Part shown: one piece after another, positions 8,636 through 19,337 of the stretch | How positions within the stretch are numbered: position 1 is the stretch's first letter | Layout: each line of letters starts with the position of its first letter | Origin: an uncultured Bacteroidales bacterium | Lineage (GTDB): Bacteria; Bacteroidota; Bacteroidia; Bacteroidales; P3 | NCBI GenBank assembly: GCA_947306225.1 | Contig: CAMZFW010000004.1 | Location: 1 to 45,630 of the forward strand | Length of the DNA: 45,630 nt | Reading direction: 5' to 3' | Notes under the pieces: generated by a model | What the model saw: the letters and a program-made list of their open reading frames with translations, nothing else | The model's database searches: none | Told to the model about the DNA's origin: nothing | Position numbers and translations under genes: made by a program

Positions 8636-9910
8636 ATGGCAACAGCAATCGAATTCAACAACGTCTCAAAACAATACAGGTTGGGACTTGTCTCCACACG
8701 CACCCTCAGTCACGACCTACAACGTTGGTGGGCCGTCAGCGTGCGCGGCAAAGAAGACCCTTATCTCAAAGTCGGCTCCGTCAATGACCGTTCCACGAAG
8801 GCCGACAGCGAGTACGTATGGGCACTTCGCAACATCGATTTCAAGGTCGAACAAGGCGACGTAATCGGCATCATCGGCCGCAACGGCGCAGGCAAGAGTA
8901 CCCTGTTAAAAATCCTCTCCAAAGTCACCGGGCCCACCACCGGTACCATCAAGGCTCGTGGCCGTATCGGCTCGCTCCTCGAAGTAGGCACCGGCTTCCA
9001 CCCCGAAATGACTGGTCGCGAAAACATATACCTCAACGGTGCCATTCTCGGCATGACCAAGGCCGAGATAGCCCGCAAACTCGACGAGATAGTCGACTTC
9101 AGTGGCTGCGCCCGCTATATCGATACGCCTGTCAAACGCTACAGTTCAGGCATGACTGTGCGTCTTGGTTTCGCTGTCGCCGCATTTCTGGAACCCGAAA
9201 TACTTGTGGTCGACGAAGTGCTGGCAGTCGGTGATGCTGAATTCCAGAAAAAAGCTATCGGAAAAATGCAGGACGTAAGTCAGGGCGAAGGACGTACAGT
9301 CCTTTTTGTCAGCCACAATATGGCTAGCATACAAAGACTATGCCGTTCCGGCATACTGCTGGAAAAGGGCTCTGTTTCATACGCAGGAACTGCCGCTGAA
9401 ACCATCTCTAAGTACCTCTCTGAACAAGTCGTCCAGTCCGAGTACCAAAACCCCAACCCTCAAGCTAATCAGAAACTCGTACTCCTTTCGGCAAACGTTA
9501 GCCCCAAGACAGGTAGCCTCATATATACTACCACACCCATCCAAATCCGTTTCACCATACGTGTCAACCAACCGGTTGGCCATATGGTTGTGGGCTTCAA
9601 CCTTATGAGCTCTTTCCAATATCCCTTGGCGAGAGCCGATTACAACGACCAAAATGGTGCTTATTCCCTCGACCCGGGCGAGTATGAGTTCCTTTTCGAA
9701 ATACCAGCTAACACCCTCTCCAACGGCGACTACAAAATAGAATTCGACGTGGCTGAAAAAGGTGTTAGAAACTATGCCGGTGAGCAATCGGTACTGACGT
9801 TCCATGTTGACATAGACGAACACAGCCACGCCAATACCTTCTCCGAAAACATCAGTTCTAAGATGTCCATCATTAGAGAAAACTGGTTGGTCAAATACGA
9901 GAAACAGTGA
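8636..9910 (+). CDS. wzt: Polysaccharide ABC exporter ATPase (Wzt type) with C-terminal extension
   Basis: Walker A GRNGAGKSTLL, signature YSSGMTVRLGFAVAA, Walker B EILVVDEVLAVGD; ~150 aa C-terminal region fits a Wzt carbohydrate-binding domain. Confidence 0.92.
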   Translation: MATAIEFNNVSKQYRLGLVSTRTLSHDLQRWWAVSVRGKEDPYLKVGSVNDRSTKADSEYVWALRNIDFKVEQGDVIGIIGRNGAGKSTLLKILSKVTGPTTGTIKARGRIGSLLEVGTGFHPEMTGRENIYLNGAILGMTKAEIARKLDEIVDFSGCARYIDTPVKRYSSGMTVRLGFAVAAFLEPEILVVDEVLAVGDAEFQKKAIGKMQDVSQGEGRTVLFVSHNMASIQRLCRSGILLEKGSVSYAGTAAETISKYLSEQVVQSEYQNPNPQANQKLVLLSANVSPKTGSLIYTTTPIQIRFTIRVNQPVGHMVVGFNLMSSFQYPLARADYNDQNGAYSLDPGEYEFLFEIPANTLSNGDYKIEFDVAEKGVRNYAGEQSVLTFHVDIDEHSHANTFSENISSKMSIIRENWLVKYEKQ

Positions 9911-9947
9911 GCATAGAGCGTTTTCTCAACTAGAAACTCCCTTCGAA

Positions 9948-10856
9948 ATGGTCTCCGTCATTATTCCCAATTACAACCACGCCCCCTTCCTAGGCGAGCG
10001 GCTTGACACAGTCTTCTCGCAAACCTATCAGGATTTCGAGGTGATAATTCTCGACGACCGTTCCACCGACAATAGCCTCGAAATACTACAGCCCTACGCC
10101 ACCCATCCCAAAGTGTCGCACTTTGTGGCGAACGAAGTCAATTCGGGTTCACCATTCAAACAGTGGAAACGAGGAGTGTCGTTGGCAAAAGGCGAGTGGA
10201 TTTGGATAGCGGAAAGTGACGATATCGCCGACCCTACGTTCTTAGAACGGATGATGCAGGCCGTTGCCAAACATCCATCAGTGGGGTTGGCGTACTCCTA
10301 TCTGCGATGGATTGATGCCGCAGGCAAAACCTTAGGTGTCGACCAAGTCGATGGCGCAACGCATTACTATACAGGCAAACAGTTTGCTGTCCAGAAACTG
10401 CTCTACACTACCACCATCTACAATGTCAGTTCATGCATCTTCAGGCGCGACGCATTCATGCAGGTCGACTGCTCATTCTTCGAAACTATGCGCTGTAGCG
10501 GTGATTACGGCTTCTATGCTCAGATGGCACAAGTGACCGACGTGTTAGAAGTGAAAGAAGTCCTGACAGGATATAGGCAGCATGCCTCCAACACTTCGCG
10601 ACAGATGATGAAGGCAGGAGTCTCGTGCCAAGAAGACCTCGCCGTCCTAAACCTTATTTGCGACAAATACAACATCCCTCAGTCAAAATACGCAAAGTTC
10701 TGGGCGCGTATGCAATCATTTCATCACCTACCCTGGAGTATCCGGACTACGATATTCAAAGCATATTGGAAAAAGCACCCCCGCATAGTGCTTTGGAGTC
10801 TCTACTACTTAGTATACAATCTTTTGAGAAAGATATGGCGCAACATCAAGCGTTAG
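9948..10856 (+). CDS. Glycosyltransferase family 2
   Basis: MVSVIIPNYNHAPFLGERLDTVFSQTYQDFEVIILDDRSTDNS. Confidence 0.9.
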   Translation: MVSVIIPNYNHAPFLGERLDTVFSQTYQDFEVIILDDRSTDNSLEILQPYATHPKVSHFVANEVNSGSPFKQWKRGVSLAKGEWIWIAESDDIADPTFLERMMQAVAKHPSVGLAYSYLRWIDAAGKTLGVDQVDGATHYYTGKQFAVQKLLYTTTIYNVSSCIFRRDAFMQVDCSFFETMRCSGDYGFYAQMAQVTDVLEVKEVLTGYRQHASNTSRQMMKAGVSCQEDLAVLNLICDKYNIPQSKYAKFWARMQSFHHLPWSIRTTIFKAYWKKHPRIVLWSLYYLVYNLLRKIWRNIKR

Positions 10857-11920
10857 ACAATACCACTAGGCAGATACCCCTGCTCAGCTATATAGTGGTT
10901 GCCCACAACCATGGACAGTGTATACGCCGTTGCCTAGACAGCATACTGTCGCAACAAATGAGATTCCCCTACGAAATAGTTGTAGGCGACGACAGGTCAA
11001 CCGACGACACGTGGGCGATATTGGAAGAATATAAGGATAAGTATCCTGACATTTTTACCATCTATCGTGTTAACTCCGACGACTGCAACCCACTATCATC
11101 CTCCGACAGAGCCAGCTATAACAGGGGACACGCCTACAGGTTGATTAAAGGGAAATACTATGCCGAAGTGGATGGAGACGATTATCTCCTACCGGGCGAC
11201 ACCTACCAAAAGCAGGTCGAACTGCTGGAAACCCACCCTGACTGCTGGCTCTGTATGCAAAACATGTCAATTGTGGAAGGAAAAGAATCTAGTGACGGAC
11301 TTTCGGGAACAGTGTTCAGCGCGGCGAGAAAGTGGTTTCCTGACAACAAGTTAAAGAACATGCAGATAGTAACAGCCGAGAACTACCTTTCACATCCTGA
11401 CCTCTTTTCTCAGCATCAGTCTTTTGTATACCGGAGGCATCGTGACAGTAGTCCTATTGACCTATTAGGACTAGACTACGAAGACACCACAGCCACACTC
11501 TTCCATCTCCAATTTGGTGACATTATATACCTCAACCAGTCTGGCTACCAGTATATCAGCTACCCTCAAGGCATCAACCGACAGCTCAGTGATGATGACC
11601 GTCTGGTGCGGCTAGCTCTCCTTCCATTGATGCACACACACTACTTCCCTCAATTTACCCGTCCGATACTTCTGGCTGCGATGCCCGAGCTGAACCACCT
11701 GCTCAAAGTCACCGTCGGGAGACAGATGTGCTTGTCGGCTGAAACACGCCGCGCACTCACCCGATATAAAGGTTTCCTATTCCACTATTACACACACGAC
11801 AGACACACTATTGTACAGCAGTTTAGAATCAGATTCGCTCGCTACGTGGTGCTACTGATAAACCGTCACAAATGTACGTCACCCTTTTGGACAAATCTCT
11901 CGGCACGGATACTCAGCTAA
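10835..11920 (+). CDS. Glycosyltransferase family 2
   Basis: LLSYIVVAHNHGQCIRRCLDSILSQQMRFPYEIVVGDDRSTDDTW; start set at MAQHQ (10835), 22-nt overlap with the previous gene. Confidence 0.85.
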   Translation: MAQHQALDNTTRQIPLLSYIVVAHNHGQCIRRCLDSILSQQMRFPYEIVVGDDRSTDDTWAILEEYKDKYPDIFTIYRVNSDDCNPLSSSDRASYNRGHAYRLIKGKYYAEVDGDDYLLPGDTYQKQVELLETHPDCWLCMQNMSIVEGKESSDGLSGTVFSAARKWFPDNKLKNMQIVTAENYLSHPDLFSQHQSFVYRRHRDSSPIDLLGLDYEDTTATLFHLQFGDIIYLNQSGYQYISYPQGINRQLSDDDRLVRLALLPLMHTHYFPQFTRPILLAAMPELNHLLKVTVGRQMCLSAETRRALTRYKGFLFHYYTHDRHTIVQQFRIRFARYVVLLINRHKCTSPFWTNLSARILS

Positions 11921-11927
11921 TCACCTC

Positions 11928-12407
11928 ATGCACAACCTTGACTGCACTATACGCTATGGAAACTACGTCATAAAAAACCATTGGGCTCTCAGCCTCCTTA
12001 AACACACCTTGGCAAAATATGGAGTCGACTCAGGCTTAGAGATAAAAGCATAGATGGCCTCCCAAACCATAGATGGACGGCTGTTCGCCGACATCAAGCG
12101 ACTTGTGGACATAACTAACAAAAGCTCTGCCCTTAGCGGTAAAGTCGTTTTGGCTCTGTCTGAGTGCAATATTGTGGCAGCATCAACAATTCCGACCGCG
12201 GTGCCGACCGTCATCCCCATCCTGCATACCCTGCCCATATCTAGATTCAAAACACTATTCATTACACAACACAATTGCGAGCTGTCCACGCTATTGCGGA
12301 TTCTGTTCCACAACATCCCTCTCACCGATAGCACCGAGTTATACTACACCCATTTTGATGCCGTCATGCGTAAAAACCATCGGCTCCGCATAGCTCAAGC
12401 ACTATAG
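11928..12407 (+). pseudogene. Possible degraded or interrupted gene of unknown family (in-frame TAG between 41-codon and 117-codon open segments)
   Basis: Same-frame reading MHNLDCTIRYGNYVIKNHWALSLLKHTLAKYGVDSGLEIKA*MASQTIDGRLFADIKRLVDITN...RIAQAL*; fills an otherwise anomalous ~570 bp gap in a tightly packed operon. Confidence 0.35.
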
Positions 12408-12488
12408 TAGTACTATAAGACACACAAACATTCTGACTACAGTCGACCAGTTTTACACATTGTTGGTCAATTAATCACTTCCCTTATC

Positions 12489-13259
12489 ATGCGCCTTGCC
12501 ATCATGCAGCCCTATTTTATGCCTTACATAGGCTATTTTCAGGCGATTGCTGCGGTTGATAAATACATTCTCTATAGCAACCTTACCTTCATCAAAGAAG
12601 CTTGGATGAATCGTAACAGGCTCCTCATGCGTGACGGCACCGTGGTACTCACCACCGTGCCCCTCCGCTGCAAGAGTTCCCATACCATGATTTATGACGT
12701 AGAAATAGACAACACCAAGCCTTGGAAAGAAAAACTGCTCCGCACCCTGCAGATGTGCTACAGCCGCAAACCCTACTACGATGAAACATATACGCTCATC
12801 GCCGACTTGCTAGCACCTGAATATTCGCTGCTCAAAGACCTCAACGCTGCAACCATTGTTGGTATAGTCCACCATCTGGGCATTGACACACCCATCGAAA
12901 CCGACAACAGCCGCTTCCTCGACATGGAACAGCAATTGCAAAACATTGAGTCGGACTACTCCCCACTGCCTTATCTCACAGCCACACGCCCCATACGCAA
13001 AGTGGCACGTGTCATCGAAATGTGCCGTCGCGAAGGTGCCGACCACTTCATCAACGCCATCGGAGGACAACAGCTATACTCTCCAGAAGAGTTCGCGCAA
13101 TACAGCATCCGCATAAACTTCGTCCAGACTAACCCCATCCAATATAGGCAGGACACCAAAACTGGTCAGTTTGTCCCCAACCTCTCCATCATCGACGTTC
13201 TGATGAACAATGGTCGCGAAGGCACGCGGTCACTCCTCACCCAGTACACACTAGTTTGA
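12489..13259 (+). CDS. WbqC-like family protein
   Basis: MRLAIMQPYFMPYIGYFQAIAAVDKYILYSNLTFIKEAWMNRNRL, hallmark WbqC N-terminus. Confidence 0.9.
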   Translation: MRLAIMQPYFMPYIGYFQAIAAVDKYILYSNLTFIKEAWMNRNRLLMRDGTVVLTTVPLRCKSSHTMIYDVEIDNTKPWKEKLLRTLQMCYSRKPYYDETYTLIADLLAPEYSLLKDLNAATIVGIVHHLGIDTPIETDNSRFLDMEQQLQNIESDYSPLPYLTATRPIRKVARVIEMCRREGADHFINAIGGQQLYSPEEFAQYSIRINFVQTNPIQYRQDTKTGQFVPNLSIIDVLMNNGREGTRSLLTQYTLV

Positions 13260-13263
13260 CACC

Positions 13264-14181
13264 ATGTCTACCACTCCGCTCGTCAGCATTTGTTGCCTCA
13301 CCTACAACCATGCGCCCTTTCTTCGAGACTGTCTAGAGGGCTTTCTTGCCCAACAGACTACCTTTCCCGTCGAGATACTTATCCATGACGATGCCTCCAC
13401 CGATGGCACCGACGCCATTATCCGACAATACGCCCAGCAGAACCCCGACATTATCTTCCCCCTTTATGAAACCGAGAACCAATACTCTCGCGGTCTTGCT
13501 GGTAAGATGGACATTCTCTACAATTATTCTCGTGCCCGTGGTAAATACATAGCCTACTGCGAAGGCGATGACTACTGGACCGACCCTCTCAAACTACAGA
13601 AACAGGTCGACTTCATGGAGTCTCACCCAGACTACTCTGTCTGTTTCCACCGATGCAAACGGCTCAACATCCACACTGGCAAGACTGTCAACGACCGTTG
13701 CTGGCGATACCTCTCGCAGGGACAGGAAGGCACCGACATCACCGTCGACATGTACCTCAGCAGTTGGATCACTCAGCCTCTTACCATGCTCTTCCGACGC
13801 GATAAATTCGACCCCCAATGGCAACAGTGTTATCGCTACTATCGCGACATGCATGAAATATACCATCTCCTTAAGGCGGGCAAAGGTTATCTTTTTGCCT
13901 TCTTTGGTGGAGTCTACCGATTACATCCAGGAGGTATCGCTTCCCAAATTTCGCAGGCGGAATATTGCAAGGTGTCGCTCCCGATAGACCGCGAATTTTA
14001 CCACAAGACACATCATCCGCAGGCTCGTCGCATATATGGTGCCACCCTGCAGAATTGTGTGAATGTGTATGCCAGCACCAATAAATGTAAGGCAGTGTAT
14101 TACGCGTTGGCTGAATTATGGATAGACCGTAGGTACAAATCTTTTGGGAAGAATATTATTAGGATATTCAATGGGAGATAG
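13264..14181 (+). CDS. Glycosyltransferase family 2
   Basis: LVSICCLTYNHAPFLRDCLEGFLAQQTTFPVEILIHDDASTDGTD ... CEGDDYWTDPLKLQKQVDF. Confidence 0.92.
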   Translation: MSTTPLVSICCLTYNHAPFLRDCLEGFLAQQTTFPVEILIHDDASTDGTDAIIRQYAQQNPDIIFPLYETENQYSRGLAGKMDILYNYSRARGKYIAYCEGDDYWTDPLKLQKQVDFMESHPDYSVCFHRCKRLNIHTGKTVNDRCWRYLSQGQEGTDITVDMYLSSWITQPLTMLFRRDKFDPQWQQCYRYYRDMHEIYHLLKAGKGYLFAFFGGVYRLHPGGIASQISQAEYCKVSLPIDREFYHKTHHPQARRIYGATLQNCVNVYASTNKCKAVYYALAELWIDRRYKSFGKNIIRIFNGR

Positions 14182-15682
14182 CTTTTCATATCACATACTG
14201 GCTCCGTTGGCACAGAGCGTCAATCGTTATGCCGACAACGCTGCGTTGTGCATTGCAAGTACGAGCTACACCTATCGGCAGCTGGCTCAGCGCATTGCTG
14301 CTATACGTCGTGGCATTAGGCAGCAAGGATGTGCGGACATTATAGTGGCTCTGGTCGTGCACGACGATATTGACACGTATGCCTCAATATTCGCCCTATG
14401 GATGGAGGGGAAGGCATATGTGCCACTGCATCCCAACCAGCCGTTGGAGCGTAATCTAGGCATCATACGGCAGGTGGAAACTCGGACTGTGCTCGATTCT
14501 GTTGACACCTCGCCGTTCGATGCCGTCAACACTCATAACTTTCTTGTTGACGACGACTGGCAGGGAGAGTGCGAGAACTGGGAGGCGTCCAACGACGATG
14601 CATTGGCGTATGTCCTCTTCACCTCGGGTAGCACGGGCGTTCCCAAGGGTGTGGCTATCAGTCGTAGGAATGTGGCAGCCTTCATGGATTCGTTCTGGCA
14701 GACGGGCATCAGTGTCGGTCCCGACGACCGCTGTCTGCAGGCGTTTGATCTCACGTTTGATGTAAGTGTGCAGTCATTCCTCGTCGCGCTTACACATGGT
14801 GCCTGTCTCTATACGGTGCCATATGGTATGGTCAAGTACCTCTATGTCGCACAGCTTATTCAGCAGGAAAGGATTACCTTCGGAGCCATGGCTCCGTCAA
14901 TGCTCACCTATCTGCGACCTTATTTCGACGAGTTGGACGGTAGCAGTTTGCGTGTCTGCATTCTCACCGCTGAAGCTTGTCCCACAGATTTGATGGAGGA
15001 TTGGTACAGATGTGCTAAGAATACTGACATATACGACTTCTACGGTCCAACTGAGGCAACCGTCTATTGCACCTACTACAAGCTCTCACGCCATAGCGAA
15101 AACATCTCTGAAAACGGTATCATCTCCATAGGCCGTCCCTTAGCCAACGTACGTGCAATTATAGTGTCGGAAGAGGGCACGCTAATTACTGGTCAGGAGA
15201 AGGGTGAGTTGTGCGTCAGCGGCGACCAAGTGACGCAGGGATACTGGAACAACCCTGCTAAGAATGCCGAAGCGTTTTTCGAAAAGGAGGTCGATGGCAT
15301 CGTCCGACGCTACTACCGTACTGGCGACTTATGCTACCGCCATGCTAGCGGCAATATCATGTACTGCGGACGCATCGACCAGCAGGTGAAGATACAGGGC
15401 TTTCGTGTCGAATTGGGAGAGATTGAATACCATACTCGCGAGTACTACAATCGGCAGCACCGTGCCGTTGCGATTGCCTTTGAGAACGCTGCGTCGCTAA
15501 CGGAAATTGCGCTCTTTGTGGAGAAAGAGGAGGAGAATCCGTCTCAACTACTCGCCTATCTCCGTTCGAAACTCCCTGCCTATATGGTGCCAGCGCGCAT
15601 CGTCTACTGTCCGTACTTCCCGTTAAATGCTAGCGACAAGATAGATAGAAACCAATTGAGGCATGAATTTGGGGCTAATTAA
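14171..15682 (+). CDS. Stand-alone adenylation (AMP-binding) enzyme, DltA/NRPS A-domain-like
   Basis: A3 LFTSGSTGVPKGVAIS, A5 YDFYGPTEATVYCTY, A7 YRTGDLCYR, A8 GRIDQQVKIQGFRVELGEIE, A10 NASDKIDRNQL. Confidence 0.9.
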   Translation: MGDSFSYHILAPLAQSVNRYADNAALCIASTSYTYRQLAQRIAAIRRGIRQQGCADIIVALVVHDDIDTYASIFALWMEGKAYVPLHPNQPLERNLGIIRQVETRTVLDSVDTSPFDAVNTHNFLVDDDWQGECENWEASNDDALAYVLFTSGSTGVPKGVAISRRNVAAFMDSFWQTGISVGPDDRCLQAFDLTFDVSVQSFLVALTHGACLYTVPYGMVKYLYVAQLIQQERITFGAMAPSMLTYLRPYFDELDGSSLRVCILTAEACPTDLMEDWYRCAKNTDIYDFYGPTEATVYCTYYKLSRHSENISENGIISIGRPLANVRAIIVSEEGTLITGQEKGELCVSGDQVTQGYWNNPAKNAEAFFEKEVDGIVRRYYRTGDLCYRHASGNIMYCGRIDQQVKIQGFRVELGEIEYHTREYYNRQHRAVAIAFENAASLTEIALFVEKEEENPSQLLAYLRSKLPAYMVPARIVYCPYFPLNASDKIDRNQLRHEFGAN

Positions 15683-15688
15683 GATATT

Positions 15689-15931
15689 ATGACAAAAGAA
15701 CATGTAGTTGAAAGACTGACTCCGATGGTTCGTAAGGCATTTGGGAATGCCGAATTGGTAGTGGAACCAACGATGAGTGCTGAGACGGTCGATGGATGGA
15801 CATCGATTGCCTTTATGCGACTGCTGTCTCAAGTGGAGCAGGACTTTGGCGTTAAATTCAAAATCATGGAGTTGGTAGCTATTCGCACGTTGGGCGATTT
15901 GGTGGATGCCATTGAGAAAAAAGCGAATTGA
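15689..15931 (+). CDS. Acyl carrier protein
   Basis: 80 aa; VDGWTSIAFMRLLSQVEQDFGVKFKIMEL fits an ACP helix II with Ser (TSI) at the phosphopantetheine site. Confidence 0.85.
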   Translation: MTKEHVVERLTPMVRKAFGNAELVVEPTMSAETVDGWTSIAFMRLLSQVEQDFGVKFKIMELVAIRTLGDLVDAIEKKAN

Positions 15932-16998
15932 GTATGACGGAACGGGTGGAATTGCGGCTCTATACCGCCGCACAGTTGAAGGACTGGTTGCTGCTAGGGC
16001 ATATTGCCGAAGGTCTGTCAGACGAACTGATAGACCGAACTCGAGCCTATGCATTGGTGAATAACCCCTTTGTGTCAGATGAGATGGTGCTAGTCTCCGC
16101 CCTATTTGTTGACGGTGAGTTGGCTGCATATACATACGTCTTTCCCGACAGAATGGAGCGGCCTTTTGGACGTACCTTATACTTCGCCACCGCCTTACAT
16201 GTGAAGCCTAAATATGAGGGTAGGGGCTATGCTTATTGTGTGGTTGCCGCCATCTGCGAGTTGTACGGTGACGACTATTTAGACTTAGACGCTGCCGAGG
16301 CGACGGTGGAAGTGATGCGATATCAGGGAATGAAGGTGAGGTACTTACCTCAGTATGTGTTGAGACAGAAGGCTATAAGTGGCAACAGCATTAAGGCGAG
16401 GATAGCGCGCGTATGGGAGTACTTGTGTCGGAATCAACGCTCGAAAGAGGCTCTGTTGCGGAAGCAGTTGGCGCAGAGCGATTACGAGCTGCAATATGTG
16501 AACTATCTGGATGATGCGACGTATGCCTTTATAAAAGAACACGCTTGTGGTGACCTGTTGTTGCGAAGGAGGGAGACGTTCGACTGGATATTACAGCATC
16601 CACTGATGCAAGAGTCGCCATTGCGGACAAGAGTGAGAAGCAGGTGTTGGTTTGCATCGGCAATGACAGTGTTTAGATTATACGGTGTGGTGGTGCGGAA
16701 ACATGGTACGATGGTGGGCTTTGTGATATTGCGTGCCTCGCAACACGAGTGGGCGGTGAAGTATATCTACTATGACCCGGCGGCAGCAAGGGATGTTTTT
16801 CTGGCTGTGACAGAGCATCTAGTGGCGCAACCTAAGGCAGTTTTCACGACGGCAAACAGGCTGCTGCACGTCTTTGTAGCACAGTATGGATTGTTTGCGT
16901 GCGATGAGGTCTATCAGAAGTCGTTTGCCTATCCGTCCAATTTTAATCATGATGAGACATTGGAAGTGCAGGCTGGCGAGGGTGATAATGTGACGTGA
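15928..16998 (+). CDS. GNAT-like acyltransferase
   Basis: ALHVKPKYEGRGYAYCVVAAICELYGDDYLDLDAAEATVEVMRYQGMKV (acyl-CoA binding motif A pattern) plus a second C-terminal GNAT-like half. Confidence 0.6.
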   Translation: MSMTERVELRLYTAAQLKDWLLLGHIAEGLSDELIDRTRAYALVNNPFVSDEMVLVSALFVDGELAAYTYVFPDRMERPFGRTLYFATALHVKPKYEGRGYAYCVVAAICELYGDDYLDLDAAEATVEVMRYQGMKVRYLPQYVLRQKAISGNSIKARIARVWEYLCRNQRSKEALLRKQLAQSDYELQYVNYLDDATYAFIKEHACGDLLLRRRETFDWILQHPLMQESPLRTRVRSRCWFASAMTVFRLYGVVVRKHGTMVGFVILRASQHEWAVKYIYYDPAAARDVFLAVTEHLVAQPKAVFTTANRLLHVFVAQYGLFACDEVYQKSFAYPSNFNHDETLEVQAGEGDNVT

Positions 16999-17687
16999 AA
17001 TGTATGATGTATATTGGGAAGATAAAACACAGGATAGAGAAGCTTTGTTGCTCACCGATAGAAGTGTTTGTGTTTCACGCTGTGTCTGACAATTTCGACG
17101 AACGTGAGAACAAACGTGTCGATTGGTTGCAAACTGCGGATTTCGAAGGGCGTATATTGTCATTAAAGGAACAGTACCGCTTCATCTCGTTGGATGAGGC
17201 GTACCACAAGCTTCGCTGGCAATGGTTCAGAATGAGGCGGTATGCTGTGTTGACATGCGACGACGGTTATGCTTCCGTGCTTGGGGTGCTTCCCTTTCTT
17301 GAGAGGGAACGTGTGCCGGTGACACTTTTCGTTAATCCGAAGTATCTCGACGGTGTTAGTAAGCGAGATGGTTACGCAACAACACCGCATTACATCACAC
17401 GCGAGCAGTTGTGGATGTTGGACACTAGGCTGGTGACGGTGGGAATGCACGGCTATAGACACGACGATGCCACTCGACAGAGTGCCGGTGAGTTTGAAGA
17501 GTCGGTGAACAGATGTGTGGAAATTTTGCGAACGCACCCTAGATATATTCCTTTTTTTGCTTATACATGGGGTCGTTGTAACGATATGACACAGCGTCTG
17601 CTCAAAGAGAAGGGAATCGTGGCTGTGTTTGCCGACGGCGAGTCGAATTATCGCTTCCGTCAAGGAATAGGGAGGAAAGTGTTGTGA
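16995..17687 (+). CDS. Polysaccharide deacetylase (CE4/NodB-like)
   Basis: YAVLTCDDGYASVLGVLPFLERERVPVTLFVNPKYLDG ... VGMHGYRHDD. Confidence 0.8.
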   Translation: MKCMMYIGKIKHRIEKLCCSPIEVFVFHAVSDNFDERENKRVDWLQTADFEGRILSLKEQYRFISLDEAYHKLRWQWFRMRRYAVLTCDDGYASVLGVLPFLERERVPVTLFVNPKYLDGVSKRDGYATTPHYITREQLWMLDTRLVTVGMHGYRHDDATRQSAGEFEESVNRCVEILRTHPRYIPFFAYTWGRCNDMTQRLLKEKGIVAVFADGESNYRFRQGIGRKVL

Positions 17688-17712
17688 CAATTAAAAATAA
17701 GTGCTATATAGT

Positions 17713-18675
17713 ATGGCCACGCCAGTATTGTTGATTACCTTTAACCGTCCTGAGATGACTCAACGGGTGCTGGAAGCGTTACGCGCTTATCAACCAGATA
17801 GATTGTATGTGTTCCAAGACGGAGCGCGTGCCGGAAACGCAACAGATCAAGAGCGTTGCGCGACTGTGAGGCGGGTTGTAGAGGAAATGGTAGACTGGGA
17901 GTGCGACGTGCAGAAGTCTTTCTCGGAAGTGAATCTGGGTTGCGGTCCCGGACCCGCTACTGCGTTGACATGGTTTTTTGGCGAGGTAGACGAAGGTATA
18001 GTGCTGGAAGACGATGCTGTGCCCCATCCCCATTTTTTTCAGTACTGTAGCGAACTGTTGGAGCGATATCGTGATGACGCATCGGTGATGGCGATAGGGA
18101 GCATGAATGTCGATACGCGACGATGGGGCGACGGCAGTTACTATTTTTCTATGATGAACCGCAACTTGTGCGCATGGGCAACGTGGCGCAGAGCATGGGA
18201 ACGATTCGACTTGCATCATCGCGGTGTCACGCGGAGGAAGCTGTCGCGTGCGTTGCATCACTATGGGTGCGGTGTGCTGGAACGGGAATATTGGTGCGAC
18301 AGGCTGGACGAGGTACACCACGACGGCGTAGGTGGCACGAGTTGGGACATGCAGTTCCTTATTTCGATATGGCTACATCACAGTAAGGGCATCGTACCTA
18401 ACACTAACTTGTCGAGCAATATCGGGACGGTGGTCGATGCGACGCACGGTATGACGCGAGGGAATATCATTGATAACAGGCCTTCGTTTCCGATATTACC
18501 TTTGGTGCATCCGACTGATGTCAAGATACAGCGCGAAGCTGACAGAGAGTTTCATTTTCGCTATTTCGAGACTGCGAAAACGCATTGGGGAGGGGTACAT
18601 ATAGCATATCATTTGTTGAACAAGAGGTTGAAGAAAATAGTAGGACATCAAGGCCCGTGGAGGAGGCGAAAATGA
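17713..18675 (+). CDS. Nucleotide-diphospho-sugar transferase-like (GT2-type) protein
   Basis: [39 protein letters not shown] ... [16 protein letters not shown]. Confidence 0.7.
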   Translation: MATPVLLITFNRPEMTQRVLEALRAYQPDRLYVFQDGARAGNATDQERCATVRRVVEEMVDWECDVQKSFSEVNLGCGPGPATALTWFFGEVDEGIVLEDDAVPHPHFFQYCSELLERYRDDASVMAIGSMNVDTRRWGDGSYYFSMMNRNLCAWATWRRAWERFDLHHRGVTRRKLSRALHHYGCGVLEREYWCDRLDEVHHDGVGGTSWDMQFLISIWLHHSKGIVPNTNLSSNIGTVVDATHGMTRGNIIDNRPSFPILPLVHPTDVKIQREADREFHFRYFETAKTHWGGVHIAYHLLNKRLKKIVGHQGPWRRRK

Positions 18676-19328
18676 ATATCAAATACCGTATCCAGAAGCT
18701 GTTGGGCAGGCTGTTTGACTACCCCATAATACCAGCAGGCAAGTCGGTGGGGTATTCGTTGGTGCGGTCGGAACTGGCACGATGTCAGTTTGGCAGGCAC
18801 AACAAGGTCACACCACCCTATTGGTTGCATGACGTACGACTAGGCGACTACTCGTATGTGTCGGCCAATGCACACATGGCAAGGGTGACGGTGGGGAAGT
18901 TCTGCTCCATCGGACCCAATTTCTGTTGTGGCATGGGCATGCACCCCACTACAGGATTGTCAACAGCTCCAATGTTCTACTCCACGCTAAAACAGAACGG
19001 TATGACGCTGTGCAAGCATGATAAGTATGAAGAGTCGAAAGATTCGTATATTGGTAACGATGTCTTTATTGGAGCCAACGTGACAATGCTCGATGGAGTA
19101 AAGATAGGCGATGGAGCGGTGATAGGTGCAGGGGCAGTAGTGACGAAAGATGTGCCTCCATACGCGATAGCCGTAGGCGTACCTGCCCGTGTGATTAAAT
19201 ATCGTTTTGATGTGCGACAGAGGGAGTCCCTGCTGCAGTCGCGGTGGTGGGATTTATCGCAAGAGGAACTGGCGCAGGTGGAACATTTTTTTGAGGACGT
19301 TGACGGCTTTTTGGAAAGGAAAAAATAA
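18672..19328 (+). CDS. Left-handed beta-helix (CatB/hexapeptide) acyltransferase
   Basis: [55 protein letters not shown]. Confidence 0.88.
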   Translation: MNIKYRIQKLLGRLFDYPIIPAGKSVGYSLVRSELARCQFGRHNKVTPPYWLHDVRLGDYSYVSANAHMARVTVGKFCSIGPNFCCGMGMHPTTGLSTAPMFYSTLKQNGMTLCKHDKYEESKDSYIGNDVFIGANVTMLDGVKIGDGAVIGAGAVVTKDVPPYAIAVGVPARVIKYRFDVRQRESLLQSRWWDLSQEELAQVEHFFEDVDGFLERKK

Positions 19329-19337
19329 AATACAGCC

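Noticed and set aside
11963-12334. 123-aa minus-strand ORF in the operon gap
   Set aside because: Opposite to the operon direction, no motif, overlaps the plus-strand candidate remnant; unlikely coding.
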